Position numbers and translations under genes: made by a program. From assembly GCF_030463535.1 (NCBI RefSeq), contig NC_132879.1, forward strand, positions 39,524,597-39,588,596: a DNA stretch of 64,000 nucleotides, given 5' to 3'. The stretch is from Salminus brasiliensis (Eukaryota > Chordata > Actinopteri > Characiformes > Bryconidae). The notes beneath the pieces are model-generated. The model ran no database searches. It was not told the DNA's origin and worked only from the letters and a program-made list of their open reading frames with translations. This document shows positions 27,001-37,200 of the stretch, in pieces; the first letter of the stretch is position 1, and each line of letters opens with the position of its first letter.

Positions 27001-29665
27001 CCACATACAGCATGTTCATACAGAGATCATTTGCAAAATAATGTTCTCTTCAGCAGTCATTGCTGGTTAAGATCAATGCAACAGTAACAGCAACATATGT
27101 GCAGAAAAGCTGACAAATAAAGCAAATGCTTATAGCATAGGTGTTTATGGTTGAAATTAAGAAAGATATGATATGGTTCAGATATGATACAGACCAACAA
27201 GAACTATGGGACCAAGAAGCTTGTGAGGCGCCGGCCTGTATTTGTGTCATCGGTAGATGCGCAAACAATCAAAACAAGGTAAGAAGATTGAAGATGTTTT
27301 GACATTTAAAAGAGAATTTTGACAATAAAGTGATGTAAGTCCCTTTAGCCCAAAGTGAATCAAACTGGTAAACACTGGAAATGTGTCGTTCTTGTTCTCA
27401 GCAAGAGGCAGATCAGTTTTAAAACTCTACCAAGCCACTGGGATAAGGCACTGACACCTGAGACTGGCTACAAGGTGTGTTTGTGTTAAGCACATCAGCA
27501 AAAATGGTTTATATCTCAGTTTTGTTCATTTGCTTCTTTTTTTATATAGTCTTTCGTTTGAGCATTAAGTTTTACGTAAATAAAGTAACACTTTTCTAAG
27601 CTACTGTGCCTTCATTAACTTAACTACTACTACTACTAAGTAGTACTACTAAACTCATTAATTTCCTGTTTTTACACAGAGAGTGCAGCTGCAGAGCACT
27701 TCTGTAGAATACAAGGAGATCCAGAACATGTTCAGTGCCACCTTGCATGGTTTTACCATTCTCCAGATAGAGAGAATTCAAAACAAAGCCCTGTGGGAAG
27801 TTTTTCAGTGGTATGTTTCCATGCTCTCTGTTGCAGTACATGTTACTGTGCTGTGAGAATGCTGACAAATCACAGCTGTATTACACACAAGTGTATTTCT
27901 GGGTGTTTCGATGAGGTTATTTGAGTACTCCAACAAAAGTCAACTATTTTGGTTCAAATCCTGTTCACCAGTGTGAAAGTTATTTCAGTAGAAATTGTGC
28001 TCATTCTATTGTGGTGCATTTGGTTTGGGTTGTCCTTACAGGCAGAAAGATGTTATGAAGAAAAACAATGCGGGGAGAAATGTTGGAGAGAGAAAATTGT
28101 TTCATGGAACAGATCCCAAGCACATAGATGCCATCTGCCTAAATAACTTTGACTGGAGAATCTGTGGAACACATGGCACAGCCTATGGGAAAGGTTTGCC
28201 AAAATATATTTATATAGTTATATATATTTATATAATGTACTTAACCTTTTACAGATTTAATAGTAACAGTGACGTTTTTATAGTCAATTACAGCATGTGC
28301 TGTGCAACTGATTACATTGTTTACATCTGTTATATGTAATATAGAGTGATACACTGGTAGTAAGAGATAATAGATAGGTATATTATTGGGGACTAAATGT
28401 ATGTTTTATGTGTTGATGTGCAGTAAATTTAGATCTCATCTCATGACACATTTTAGTAAAAATGTAAATGGAACCCATGCAAACTGATGCAGATTTAATC
28501 TAGACATAAAGCACATCATAATGCAAAGTGTGAACAGCTTCTTCATTTTTCAGATGTTTGTAAAGTTGGAACAGCATTGTGACATTGTGCTTTGACTATT
28601 CATGTTGTTGAAATTGGAGCCTGAAAAATTGGTCAGAAATTTCTGGTCAATATTGACGGTCCATGGTGATTGGATTTTGAAGAGAAATAGGCTGATAATG
28701 CATAACTATTAACAGTCTGTTTGGTTGTGCCATTAACAGGATTTAAATACCCCATGTTACAGCAAGAGAGATTCATTAGGCAGTTGTTCCACCTGGGATG
28801 TATATATACTTGTGGTGGGATGTTTACATGGACTCATAATGGACATGAATGCTGTATTTATGCTTCATTCTATCTTTATTTCCTTTTAATACATTCATTC
28901 TGCCCCAGAAAATAACAATTCAAAGCAATCACTGAAAGCTTGATATTGCAATGACATTCATGTCCATGATGAGTGTATATAAACGTCTGATTACAACTGT
29001 ACATTGTATACTGCAGTTTTAAAATGTTGCCCAATACATTCTAAACCAAGATCAACATTTCTCTTACCTCAGGAAGTTATTTCGCCAAGGATGCAAAGTA
29101 CTCCCACAGCTACACTGGAGACTCCACAGTTCGAAACATGTTTGTCTGTCAGATTCTGGTGGGAGACTACACTGTCGGCAACTCCAGCTATGTCCGGCCT
29201 CCTTCCAAAGATGGAGGAGATACCGTCTTCTATGACAGCTGTGTGAATGATATCCGTAACCCATCCATATTTGTAGTGTTTGAGAAGCATCAGATCTATC
29301 CGGAGTATCTGATTCAGTACAGAGAGGCACATACATCTTACTCTAGTTCACCAACTTACCATTACCCTGCTGCAGTTAACAGAGCATCTTATACTCAAAC
29401 AGCTCGGCCATCTGCAGCTGCAACAACAGCTACTTCTGTCTGGCCCACAACTGCACCAGCGTCTACATACCAGTACACAACTGCAGCAACATCTACATAC
29501 AAGCCCACCCCCACACCAAGATCTGTACATCAGACCACACCTGCAGCAACATATACACCTAAGACCACAGCAGCATCAATGTCATATTATGCACCCACAT
29601 ATGCATCTACCAGACCTTCTACCCCAAATCGTTCCAAATCAGAGTCGTCCTGCATTATCTGCTGA
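15498..29665 (+). CDS. parp12: PARP12-like mono-ADP-ribosyltransferase, gene A
   Basis: Twelve exons: 15498-15787, 17340-17475, 22390-22768, 24661-24711, 24857-24983, 25514-25679, 26591-26711, 27182-27278, 27402-27474, 27680-27810, 28042-28193 and 29073-29665, joining in frame to ~771 residues (human PARP12 is about 700). Residues 1-65 resemble the N-terminal domain of ZAP/PARP12. Five CCCH fingers follow (about 68-110, 143-190 and 274-292), then a WWE region (about 295-435) and a PARP catalytic domain (about 540-660). His545, Tyr577 and Ile640 form the H-Y-I triad of mono-ADP-ribosyltransferases; ZAP itself has lost this triad. The family binds RNA through its fingers, poly-ADP-ribose through WWE, and acts in antiviral and stress responses. 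The Thr/Pro/Ala/Tyr-rich tail ends in CIIC, a possible prenylation box. Odd points are a shortened fourth finger and a weak GTTTGC donor after exon 11. The start is the first ATG and aligns with B and C. Confidence 0.9.
18455..19468 (+). CDS. Tc1-like transposase, DD37E type, apparently intact
   Basis: An unbroken 337-residue frame. The N-terminus has a helix-turn-helix DNA-binding region (about residues 6-50: [16 protein letters not shown] then [17 protein letters not shown]). The catalytic core has WTDE (first Asp), QDNAPSH (second Asp) and PIENLW (Glu). I count 37 residues between the second Asp and the Glu, so it is DD37E rather than the usual Tc1 DD34E. Transposases of this group cut and paste DNA at TA sites in the nucleus. 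The reading frame, inverted repeats and TA duplication are all preserved, so the source element was active recently. This copy is interrupted downstream of the ORF, so its own 3' end is displaced. Confidence 0.9.
   Translation: MGQKRDLTDSEKSKIVRCLAEGCSSLEIAKLLKRDRQTIKRLMANSQQGRKKCVGKKSCKISAHELRKIKCEAAKMPFATSFAIFQSCNVTGVSKSTRCAILRDMAKVRKAEKRPPLNKKHKIKCQDWAKKYLKTDFSKVLWTDEMRVTLDGPDGWARGWISKGKRAPLRLRRQQGGGGVLVWAGIIKDELVGPFRVEDGVKLNSQTYCQFLEDTFFKQWYRKKSVSFKKNMIFMQDNAPSHASKYSTAWLASKGLIEETMMTWPPCLPDLNPIENLWSLIKCEIYREEKQYTSLSVWEAVVSAARNVDRKQIKQLTVSMDGRLLSVIVKKGGYIGH
19570..21658 (+). mobile_element. Degenerate Tc1-like element nested in the DD37E element
   Basis: Inverted ends CAGTGGGGAAAAAAGTATTTA and the complementary TTCCCCACTG are flanked by TA on both sides. 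Fragments of transposase are readable on the + strand ([21 protein letters not shown] near 20200, [11 protein letters not shown] near 20740), but frameshifts break the frame. It is itself interrupted by an L2-like fragment at 20842-21353. Confidence 0.85.
20842..21353 (+). mobile_element. 5'-truncated LINE (L2-like) 3' end
   Basis: A short 3' fragment ends in a GACTTGACTT-type tail after AATGACAATAAAACCC, as in fish L2-like non-LTR elements. Both sides carry the 7-base target duplication ACCAGCA (20835-20841 and 21354-21360). It contains a (TC)n run at about 21024-21052. Assignment to the L2 clade is from recollection. Confidence 0.7.
22390..22768 (+). CDS. parp12: Gene A exon 3: zinc fingers 3 and 4
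   Basis: Encodes residues 143-268. Finger 3 (C-x12-C-x5-C-x3-H) is intact. Finger 4 reads [15 protein letters not shown], giving C-x7-C-x1-C-x3-H; genes B and C have C-x7-C-x5-C-x3-H at the same place. The four-residue loss may weaken zinc binding in this finger. The rest is a low-complexity Asn/Gln/Ser-rich linker. Confidence 0.88.
23757..23860 (-). repeat. Common teleost interspersed repeat, fragment
   Basis: The segment around GGAAAGGATCCCCTTTGG through TTCTTGCCACTGTCACC is the reverse complement of a repeat I recognise as widespread in otophysan genomes. A forward relative lies at 39478-39640. It is in intron 3 of gene A. Confidence 0.5.
26145..26560 (+). mobile_element. Possible Tc1-like or MITE remnant in intron 6 of gene A
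   Basis: TACTGTGCGAAAGTCTTGGGCA at about 26152 (here given in part) resembles a Tc1-type terminal repeat. No transposase frame and no clear opposite end were found. Confidence 0.35.
29073..29665 (+). CDS. parp12: Gene A exon 12: catalytic C-terminus, Thr/Pro tail and CaaX box
   Basis: Encodes residues 575-771. [12 protein letters not shown] holds the catalytic Tyr and NPSIFVVF holds the third triad residue, Ile. From about residue 660 the tail is rich in Thr, Pro, Ala, Ser and Tyr with loose repeats such as [14 protein letters not shown] and TYTPKTT. The last four residues are CIIC before TGA, which fits C-a-a-X with X = Cys. Confidence 0.9.
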
Positions 29666-30001
29666 AGCTGTAGCAGAAATAGGCTGTCTTAAATGTTAAC
29701 TATTTTAATTGCACAAAGATTTACACTGTGTAGCACTTTAGCTGAACATTGTGACGTTATTATGATGACATTTAAATCTTGATGCAGTTAACATGAGTTT
29801 TTCATGTACTGTATGCCACTGTTGTTATACTGCTTTATAAACAGGACACTCAGGTTTCTATGCAGGACTTTATTATAATATATTATTGAATACATATTAT
29901 AGATCATGGGGGTCTTATTATTCAAAGTAAGAATTGTGTACCTGAACTTGTGATCCACAGCTTTCCACATCAAGGATAATAAAAAAAATTGTTGAAAATT
30001 A

Positions 30002-30007
30002 AATAAA
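30002..30007 (+). promoter_or_regulatory. Polyadenylation signal of gene A
   Basis: AATAAA 337 bases after the stop codon, in an AT-rich 3' region. Confidence 0.55.
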
Positions 30008-30329
30008 TGTTTTTTGTGATCAATTTCACAAATTCATTTTCACATTAAATATTAATACCATATTCATTATTTTGCATGCTTATAATCACTTGTGAATCTT
30101 CTATACACACACAACACCTTATGCAGTATACTCATCTTGAAGATGCTGTGTGCCAGACACCATACCCTTCAGAACCGATCATGCATGTCACCGCTGGAAA
30201 CTGTAAAGGAAAATATTTATTACAAATCCTTTGTAACATTTCTATGGGTCCATTCATCATTTTTGCCACAATGTAAAAAAAGCAACTGGAAGATGAAGAA
30301 AGTCAAAAATTGAAAAAAATAATTACAAT

Positions 30330-32221
30330 TGTCACGCCCGCGCTGCCGCGCCCGCCCCAGGGGCGGTCTTGGGCCGCGGCTCACAGGCGATCAAGAACTC
30401 CTCCTTCAAAGTCATGTCATGTTTAGTTATGCTCTGGACTTTTATGTTGAAAAGGACTCTTGTGTTGACACCCATCGTCGCCATCTTGGTTTTAGGTTGT
30501 GTTTGTCATGTGTCTGTTCATCGTTTGGTTAATGTGTTACACCTGTGGGTGTGTATCTGGTGTATTTAAGTAGGGCTAGTGTCAGCTGCCGGTAGCTGAG
30601 AATTACTCTTAGTAAATCCAATGCACTCAGGCTACTCAGCTAATCTTGGGTACTCAGGGTTCACCGGTCTAGTCTGTAAGTCCGTCTGTATCTAGAGGAC
30701 TCTTCTGGCCGTAGCTAGTTGAGCATAGCAAGCTAACTAGCTAGGCAGTATTATTCTCAGGGTCTGTTTGGGGGCTACTGCAGGTCTGCGGCGATCTCGC
30801 CAGGCTTCACGGGTTTAGCGTGCTCAGGTTCTGGAGCTCCGGTAGTGAGCAACTCGTACGCTCGATTTGGCAAGTAGCTTCCCCTCCGTCGGACCGGTTC
30901 GGTCGTCTAGGTTTGGCGGCTGACTCCCCACTTCCATGAGTCGTGTAAGTTCAGCGCGCCTGACTAGCGCACCTCTTTTGTCTCAGTTAAGAGTTTTTCC
31001 CAGGCTCTGCTTGGTGGTTTATGTTTCCGTATAGCGGTTCAGGCTCAGCCCCGGCAGCTAGCACAGCCCTAGTGCCTCGCCAGCCCCAGGTGTGTTCTTT
31101 TGTTTTGCCCCTCTTGGTTGTCACGGTTGTTTATGTTCCTCTTTGCCCCACGTAATTCTTGCTGCTTTTTCTATTCTGTCCCACAATAAACTTCTCGCTT
31201 TGGTCCATCCCCTGCGAGTGTTCACCCATTCTTGTCAGACCGTGTGGATCATGACAGAATTCTCAGCCGAATACCCCCGAACAGCGGGGATGGTTGTCAG
31301 AGATCTGGCTGCTCGCGCCCAAGGACAAGTCTTGGGGCAGTAGCACCACTCTCTACAGAGTTTCTGAGGCCGTTGGTCGCCTGAGGCAGCATCAGGCGTA
31401 CCAACGGCAGCTAGTCGCCCAACTAGTGGGTGACACCAAGAGGCTCACGAAGCCAGTGGTTTCTCCCAGCCAAGTCACTAGTCCGTATCTGATGGACATT
31501 TCGGATACGTATTCAGGCGATCCAGAGCTTTGCGAGGGGTTCTTGTTTCAGTGCTCGGTGTATTTATGTAGTCGAGGAACCAGCACTGACCAGGCAATGG
31601 TCACCTTTCTTTCTCGCTGGAGAAGCTCTGGATTGGGCCATGACCACCTGGGAAGAGCTTAGCGTGGAGCCCTTCTCGGAGTACCTGAAGCACTTCAAGG
31701 CGGTGTTTCAGCGTCATCGAGGGGGGCCTCACGTCGGGCGACCTGTTGCTGTGACTGGAGCAGGGCAGCAGGTCGGTGGCCCACTATGTGCTGGAGTTCC
31801 GCTCCTTGGCTGCGCGTAGTGAGTGGAGTCACGCTGTGCTTGCTGCCCAGTTCCGCAACGGGCTTGCCCCCCGTTTGCAGCAGGAGTTGGCGTGCCGAGG
31901 TGAGTCGCTTGAGCTGGATGAGCTCATAATGCTCGCCATCAGGCTCGACCAGCTCCCAGGTCGTCCTACCCCACCATGTCACAGCCAAAGTCACAGAGAG
32001 CTGGGGGTTTAGCTGCCGGGCCTGGAAGGCAGACCGGTCCGGTTACGCAGCGTCGAGGTGGGTTTACGGGTCCAGAGTCGTCTGCGGTACCTGTCAGCGA
32101 GCCCATGGAGGTGGGCGTGTGCCACCTCAAGCCGACGTCTGCTCCCGAGGTTGTTTCTGTTCCTCTGGCCCATCCCCTGCGAGTGTTCACCCGTTCTTGT
32201 CAGACCGTGTGGATCATGACA
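30330..32221 (+). mobile_element. Internally deleted Ty3/gypsy-type LTR retrotransposon
   Basis: A full 5' LTR (30330-31256, TGTCACGCCC to GATCATGACA) is followed by gag-like sequence and only the last ~55 bases of the 3' LTR (to 32221). A 5-base target duplication ACAAT flanks it (30325-30329 and 32222-32226). pol is missing, so the element is non-autonomous. It fills most of the space between genes A and B. Confidence 0.9.
31294..32012 (+). pseudogene. Broken gag fragment of the LTR retrotransposon
   Basis: Two frames carry Ty3/gypsy gag-like text: SGDPELCEGFLFQCSVYL near 31515 and HYVLEFRSLAARSEW then LDELIMLAIRLDQLPGR near 31780-31960. The frame shifts between them, so no intact Gag can be made. 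Confidence 0.75.
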
Positions 32222-32226
32222 ACAAT

Positions 32227-32960
32227 ATGCAGTTGCATATGTATATCAAATTATAAACAAAATCGAAGACCTTTTTAACAGATTTAATGAACTTGTTTAA
32301 CTTACTCATTTAACTAGGATAAAATGCATTTGATTTTTCAATCCTTGAAAAGCCCCATGCCAAACACCCCATACGCCTTTTCCGAACGTTTTTGTTCTCT
32401 CTGTGACAAGTAGGAAACTAATGCCCTCATTCATACCATACATTGTATATTAAATATATAAACTTTTTTACATAAATATTGATTTGAAGAAATAAAAAAA
32501 TGAGAATTTATAGAAAACTGATACAGTCGACGTACCTATGTAATGGTGTGACTTAGTTTGACACAGTAATAACTCATGACTTTCTGTGAGCATGACCGAA
32601 GTGCCACGATATTAAAACTTATCTAGATATGAAAAGTAAACTACATATTCCTAAATCTTATCTACATATTCAGATGCTTAAAAGGTTCATTGTCTGATTA
32701 AAGCGTTCTTTGGTTGATAATAGAACAATGATGCGTGAGCCATTTTCAATGCTTTCCAGTATTTAGTTACCATCAAATACGTAGGTTATTTAGAGTTCTC
32801 AACACGTGGAAATCACATGACTGCAATCACATTTTTACTAATGTACTATTTTGTATAATGTAACTAGTTTTACGTAATTTACCGGATAACTACAACCTGA
32901 ACAACGTTTTAGCCGAGGGAAATGGGGAGTTCCCGATTATTTGGCAACCGCTTTAAAATC
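32227..32960. other. AT-rich intergenic DNA upstream of gene B
   Basis: No gene or recognisable repeat seen. It leads into the gene B promoter. Confidence 0.5.
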
Positions 32961-32970
32961 ACTCGCTAAG

Positions 32971-32980
32971 TTTCGTTTTC
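32971..32980 (+). promoter_or_regulatory. ISRE of gene B
   Basis: AGTTTCGTTTTCCC fits the full ISRE consensus (AGTTTCNNTTTCNC). It ends 104 bases before the first ATG. The ten-base core is identical to that in front of gene A, in the same orientation. Confidence 0.75.
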
Positions 32981-33083
32981 CCTCTAAACGCTGCTTCATG
33001 ATTGGCGAAAGGCGCGCGCGTGAGTGTGTGTGTTTCTAACCAAAACCCAACTCCCAAATTGTCGTGAACATCGGTAGAAGGTT

Positions 33084-33371
33084 ATGATGGCTTTGGAGGC
33101 AGTTCTTAAATCAGTGTGTGACAACAGCGGGGCAGTGGAGTATGAGCGCCTTCTGGACATCAGCATACCAGGAACAGACAGGGAGGAATTCGACACTGTG
33201 GTCGGGAACAGCGACTACTTCACTGTTATTCAGCGAAACAACGCCAAACACGTTGTTCTGCGAACCAGTCTTAAGCTCTGCAGTCCAAATGAGTGTGACA
33301 AAACCTGCAAAGACTTACACTTGTGCAGATTTGACCTCCTGGGAGAGTGTAGAAGGTAGGTGTACTGTCTG

Positions 33372-33451
<80 letters not shown>

Positions 33452-34227
33452 GACATTTTACCTCAAGGTTGTCCCAGACACACCTATCCTTACTAGCTAG
33501 CCATATTAGGTTATGTCCTAAAAGCTTGACATTTTTTGCTTGACAAACAGACGAAGATGCAACTACGGACACAGCCTGGACACAGAGCACAACTCTGGAG
33601 TCTTACGTGAACGCAACTTGAATGGACTCAACAAATGCCAACTGCGCATTCTCCTGCTGCAGAGTGATCGCTCTCTGCTTCCGCATGTAAGATAAACATG
33701 ACACTGCGTATTAAACTGGCCTACTGTAGTCATGTGCACTAGAGAGCTTTTTTTTATCAAAGCCTACATGCCATAGGAGAGCAAGAATCAGCGTATAATA
33801 CAATACTTACCTTCAGATCACACGTCTCATGTAAGTTACTTAATCCTTGGCAACATAACACAGCTGCCAATTTATTAGGTTCTTTGTACTTAAACTTCTT
33901 GGTCACTCTATCAGGTACAACTACCAGTACTGGAAACTGGGTCCACCATAAGATGACCACTGACCAAATTCTCAGAATACCTGCAACGTTTACATTGTAG
34001 TAGAAGTAGGGGGCATACAAGTGTATGGCCTCCCTCAAATGATCTGGTCAGTGGTGGTCCTGCGGTGGTCATTTTCCATTGAAGGACAGGGCTGAGTGTG
34101 ATTAACAGCAATTGATGGACTAGTAATTCTAAACCTGTGAAGTACAGCTACGTGATAGTTATAATTAATAATGTATGCAGTGTTTGTAGGTAGAAGGTGG
34201 GTGTAGCTAAGAATAACCTCTAATGTA

Positions 34228-34285
<58 letters not shown>

Positions 34286-37200
34286 TTATCATACAGACTT
34301 ATTCCAACAAGCGTCAGTTGTTAACTTTTAATTGGTGAGGTTAGTTGTTATCAGCATTGACAAAATCAGCCACTATAATGACTTATGATTGGCTAAATAA
34401 GAAAAAATAAAACAAGGCACTCTTCTTTCCAAAAACTTTATTGTTTAAACAGAAAAGTTTAAAACAAGGACAAGGAGACCGACTAATAATGGCCTACAGC
34501 CTGGATGTCCGTTTCTTTCTCTCATCCCTTTCCAAAGGGCACCTTTGTTATTATTTTCTGTTGGAACTTATACATATGCTGATTTAGGTTCATCAGTTGT
34601 CATATACATTGTATATCGGTGTCATGTTGCTTTAGAAATCCTGCCCTTAAATAAATTTTTACCTTCTGCTGTAACTGGTTAGACAGTTATTTTAAAATTT
34701 GTCCTATAGGGGGTGACACATACTGCCCAAAATAAGTGGCACCTCTAATGACGAAGCTGCATACCTTTACTATATTTAGTGAAGTATAAATAAGTAACAT
34801 AATCTGTATTGAAGGTGGACAGTTTCTACAATTGTATTGCAATTTCTCATTAGGTAACAATTTACTTATTTACAATCTTTACTTACTGACCACAGGTGTG
34901 TGTCTCATATAACAAAGGCAATAGTGCATATGGGAACTGTCCTGATAAAGAGGCCTGTGTTAGACTCCATTTGTGTGAGAACTACATCAGAGGAACCTGT
35001 GACGGCAGCGCTGAGTGCAATCGATGCCACGACTTCTATGAGCCTCATCCAGTGAAAACCCTCATGGCCAAAGGAGTTCCAAGTCAGCTGATAGGATCGC
35101 TTTTGTTGATCTATCAAAACATTTTGGCTCTAAAGGATTGCAGTTATGCCAGGGGTGAAACTGGTGCCAAAAGAAAAGTGGACACTAAGTTCAGCAACAA
35201 GGGCAGAGTGCCTGAGTCCTTACAGAAGAAAGCAGGTAACTACTCATTACCTAAGCTGCTTTCATTAGGCTTTAGGCATTAACATGTTGTTCGACCAAGA
35301 TATTTTTATCTTTTTTTACTCTATACACATTGTACATTTAAACATGAATACTATTCCTAAATAAGCAGATTATTGTTACTCTAAGTAAAGCCATAACACT
35401 TTGTGCTTTGCCTCTCTGTTCTTTTATTACAGATAATGTGATTTGCCTCTCCTTTGTTAAAGGATTCTGCAAATATGGAGGTATATTTATCTAAATAATT
35501 ACTGAACACACATCAGCAAAACGCTGTGTCTGAACTTTGTTTATTTACCTTGGTGGTAACTGATATCAATAATACTATTATTCACCTGTTATCACGTTAT
35601 CATTCGGTTCAGTTGGTTTGACATTGCAATTTCTAAAGTACACCAAATAATGCACACCCGTGTTTGGGTGTTCTTTGACTGGCATAGATCTGTTACATGT
35701 ATATATATTTATTCGGGTTCTACATTCTGTGATCTGTTTGACAATGTTAAATGTCTGCTGTTATTAGCATCAACTCGAGCTGAAGGATGCTAGAAGCATC
35801 TGTACAGGAGTCAAATACCAGCCAAGTTTAAGTACAGTGATGGCATACACAGAGAAAATTATGCTCTGATGTTGAATTTCCTTGTTTTATTCTAATTGAC
35901 ATATGGTGCAGGCCTTGGTTTTTGCAATGCTTACATTAAAGTGTTGTCCGTTTTTGGTATGTTTTGATTAAAGCAACATTTGGTAGCCTTTTTTCCTTAA
36001 AATAGGAGCTTCCAAATTATGTTGATGCTCCGCTTATCCGCAATAGGGTGAATAGCGTCTTTGTCGTTGCTATTGTGAGCTCAGCATGCTACTAACCACA
36101 CTATGGGGCAGTGGTGGCTCAGCGGTTAGAGCGCCAGGCTATCAATAACAGGGTTGTGGGTTCGATTCCTGGGCTCGGCAAACTGCCACTGTTGGGCCCT
36201 TGAGCAAGGCCCCTCACCCTCTCTGCTCCCCGGGCGCTGGAGTTGGCTGCCCATTGCTCTGGGTGTGTGTGTACTTGCTGCCCCTAGTTCACTAGTGTGT
36301 GTGTTTGTTCACTACCACAGATGGGTTAAATGCGGACACATTTTGCTGTACATAGTACAATAACAAATACGTGCACCTTTACCTTTATGTAACTTTAGTA
36401 AAGCAGGCAGGACCATGCTCGCTAGAACTGCGTAATGCTGTGTAACCAGACTCATATTTGTGTAAAATCCTGTAATATTACAGTGTCAGTCAACATTCAT
36501 CTTTCACTACAGATGCCGGTGTCTGTATCTGTCCAGAAATGCATGTCCATAAGAGGTGTCTCAAAGCGCAAATTACACTGCTGGGGGAGCCCAGGAGCAA
36601 GAAATGACAATTTTCGCACAAGTCTGCTTTAATTTTTAATTAGTGCCTGCCTTACACTTGCTGGCCAGAGTACTGTAATTAAACCTAGCTATTTACTCAT
36701 TATGGGGCAGTGGGGGCTCAGCGGTTAGAGCGCCGGGATATCGATAACAGGGTTGTGGGTTCGATTCCCGGGCTCTGCAAGCTGCCACTGTTGGGCCCTT
36801 GAGCAAGGCCCTTTACCCTCTCTGCTCCCCGGGCGCTGGAGTTGGCTGCCCACCGCTCTGGGTGTGTGTGTACTCACTGCCCCTAACACGTGTGTGTGTG
36901 TGTGTGTGTGAGTGTGTGTTCACTACCAGATGGGTTAAATGCGGAGGACACATTTCGCTGTACAGTGTACACTGTGCAGTGACAAATACGTGCACCTTTT
37001 GATGCCTACGTAACATGCCCCGAGCTAATTATTATTATTATTATTATTTCAGATAAATGTTGGCGAGTCCACTTTGATATGCCCTACAAATGGGAGGTGA
37101 AAGTGGACCACATGTGGATGAACTTACTAGACAACGAGGCAATAGAGCGAGATTACTGCGACCCAGCTAAGATGCACAGGTGGGTACACACTAAACACCT

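Noticed and set aside
31294-32012. Domesticated gag gene
   Set aside because: The frame is broken, and LTR remnants with a target duplication flank it.
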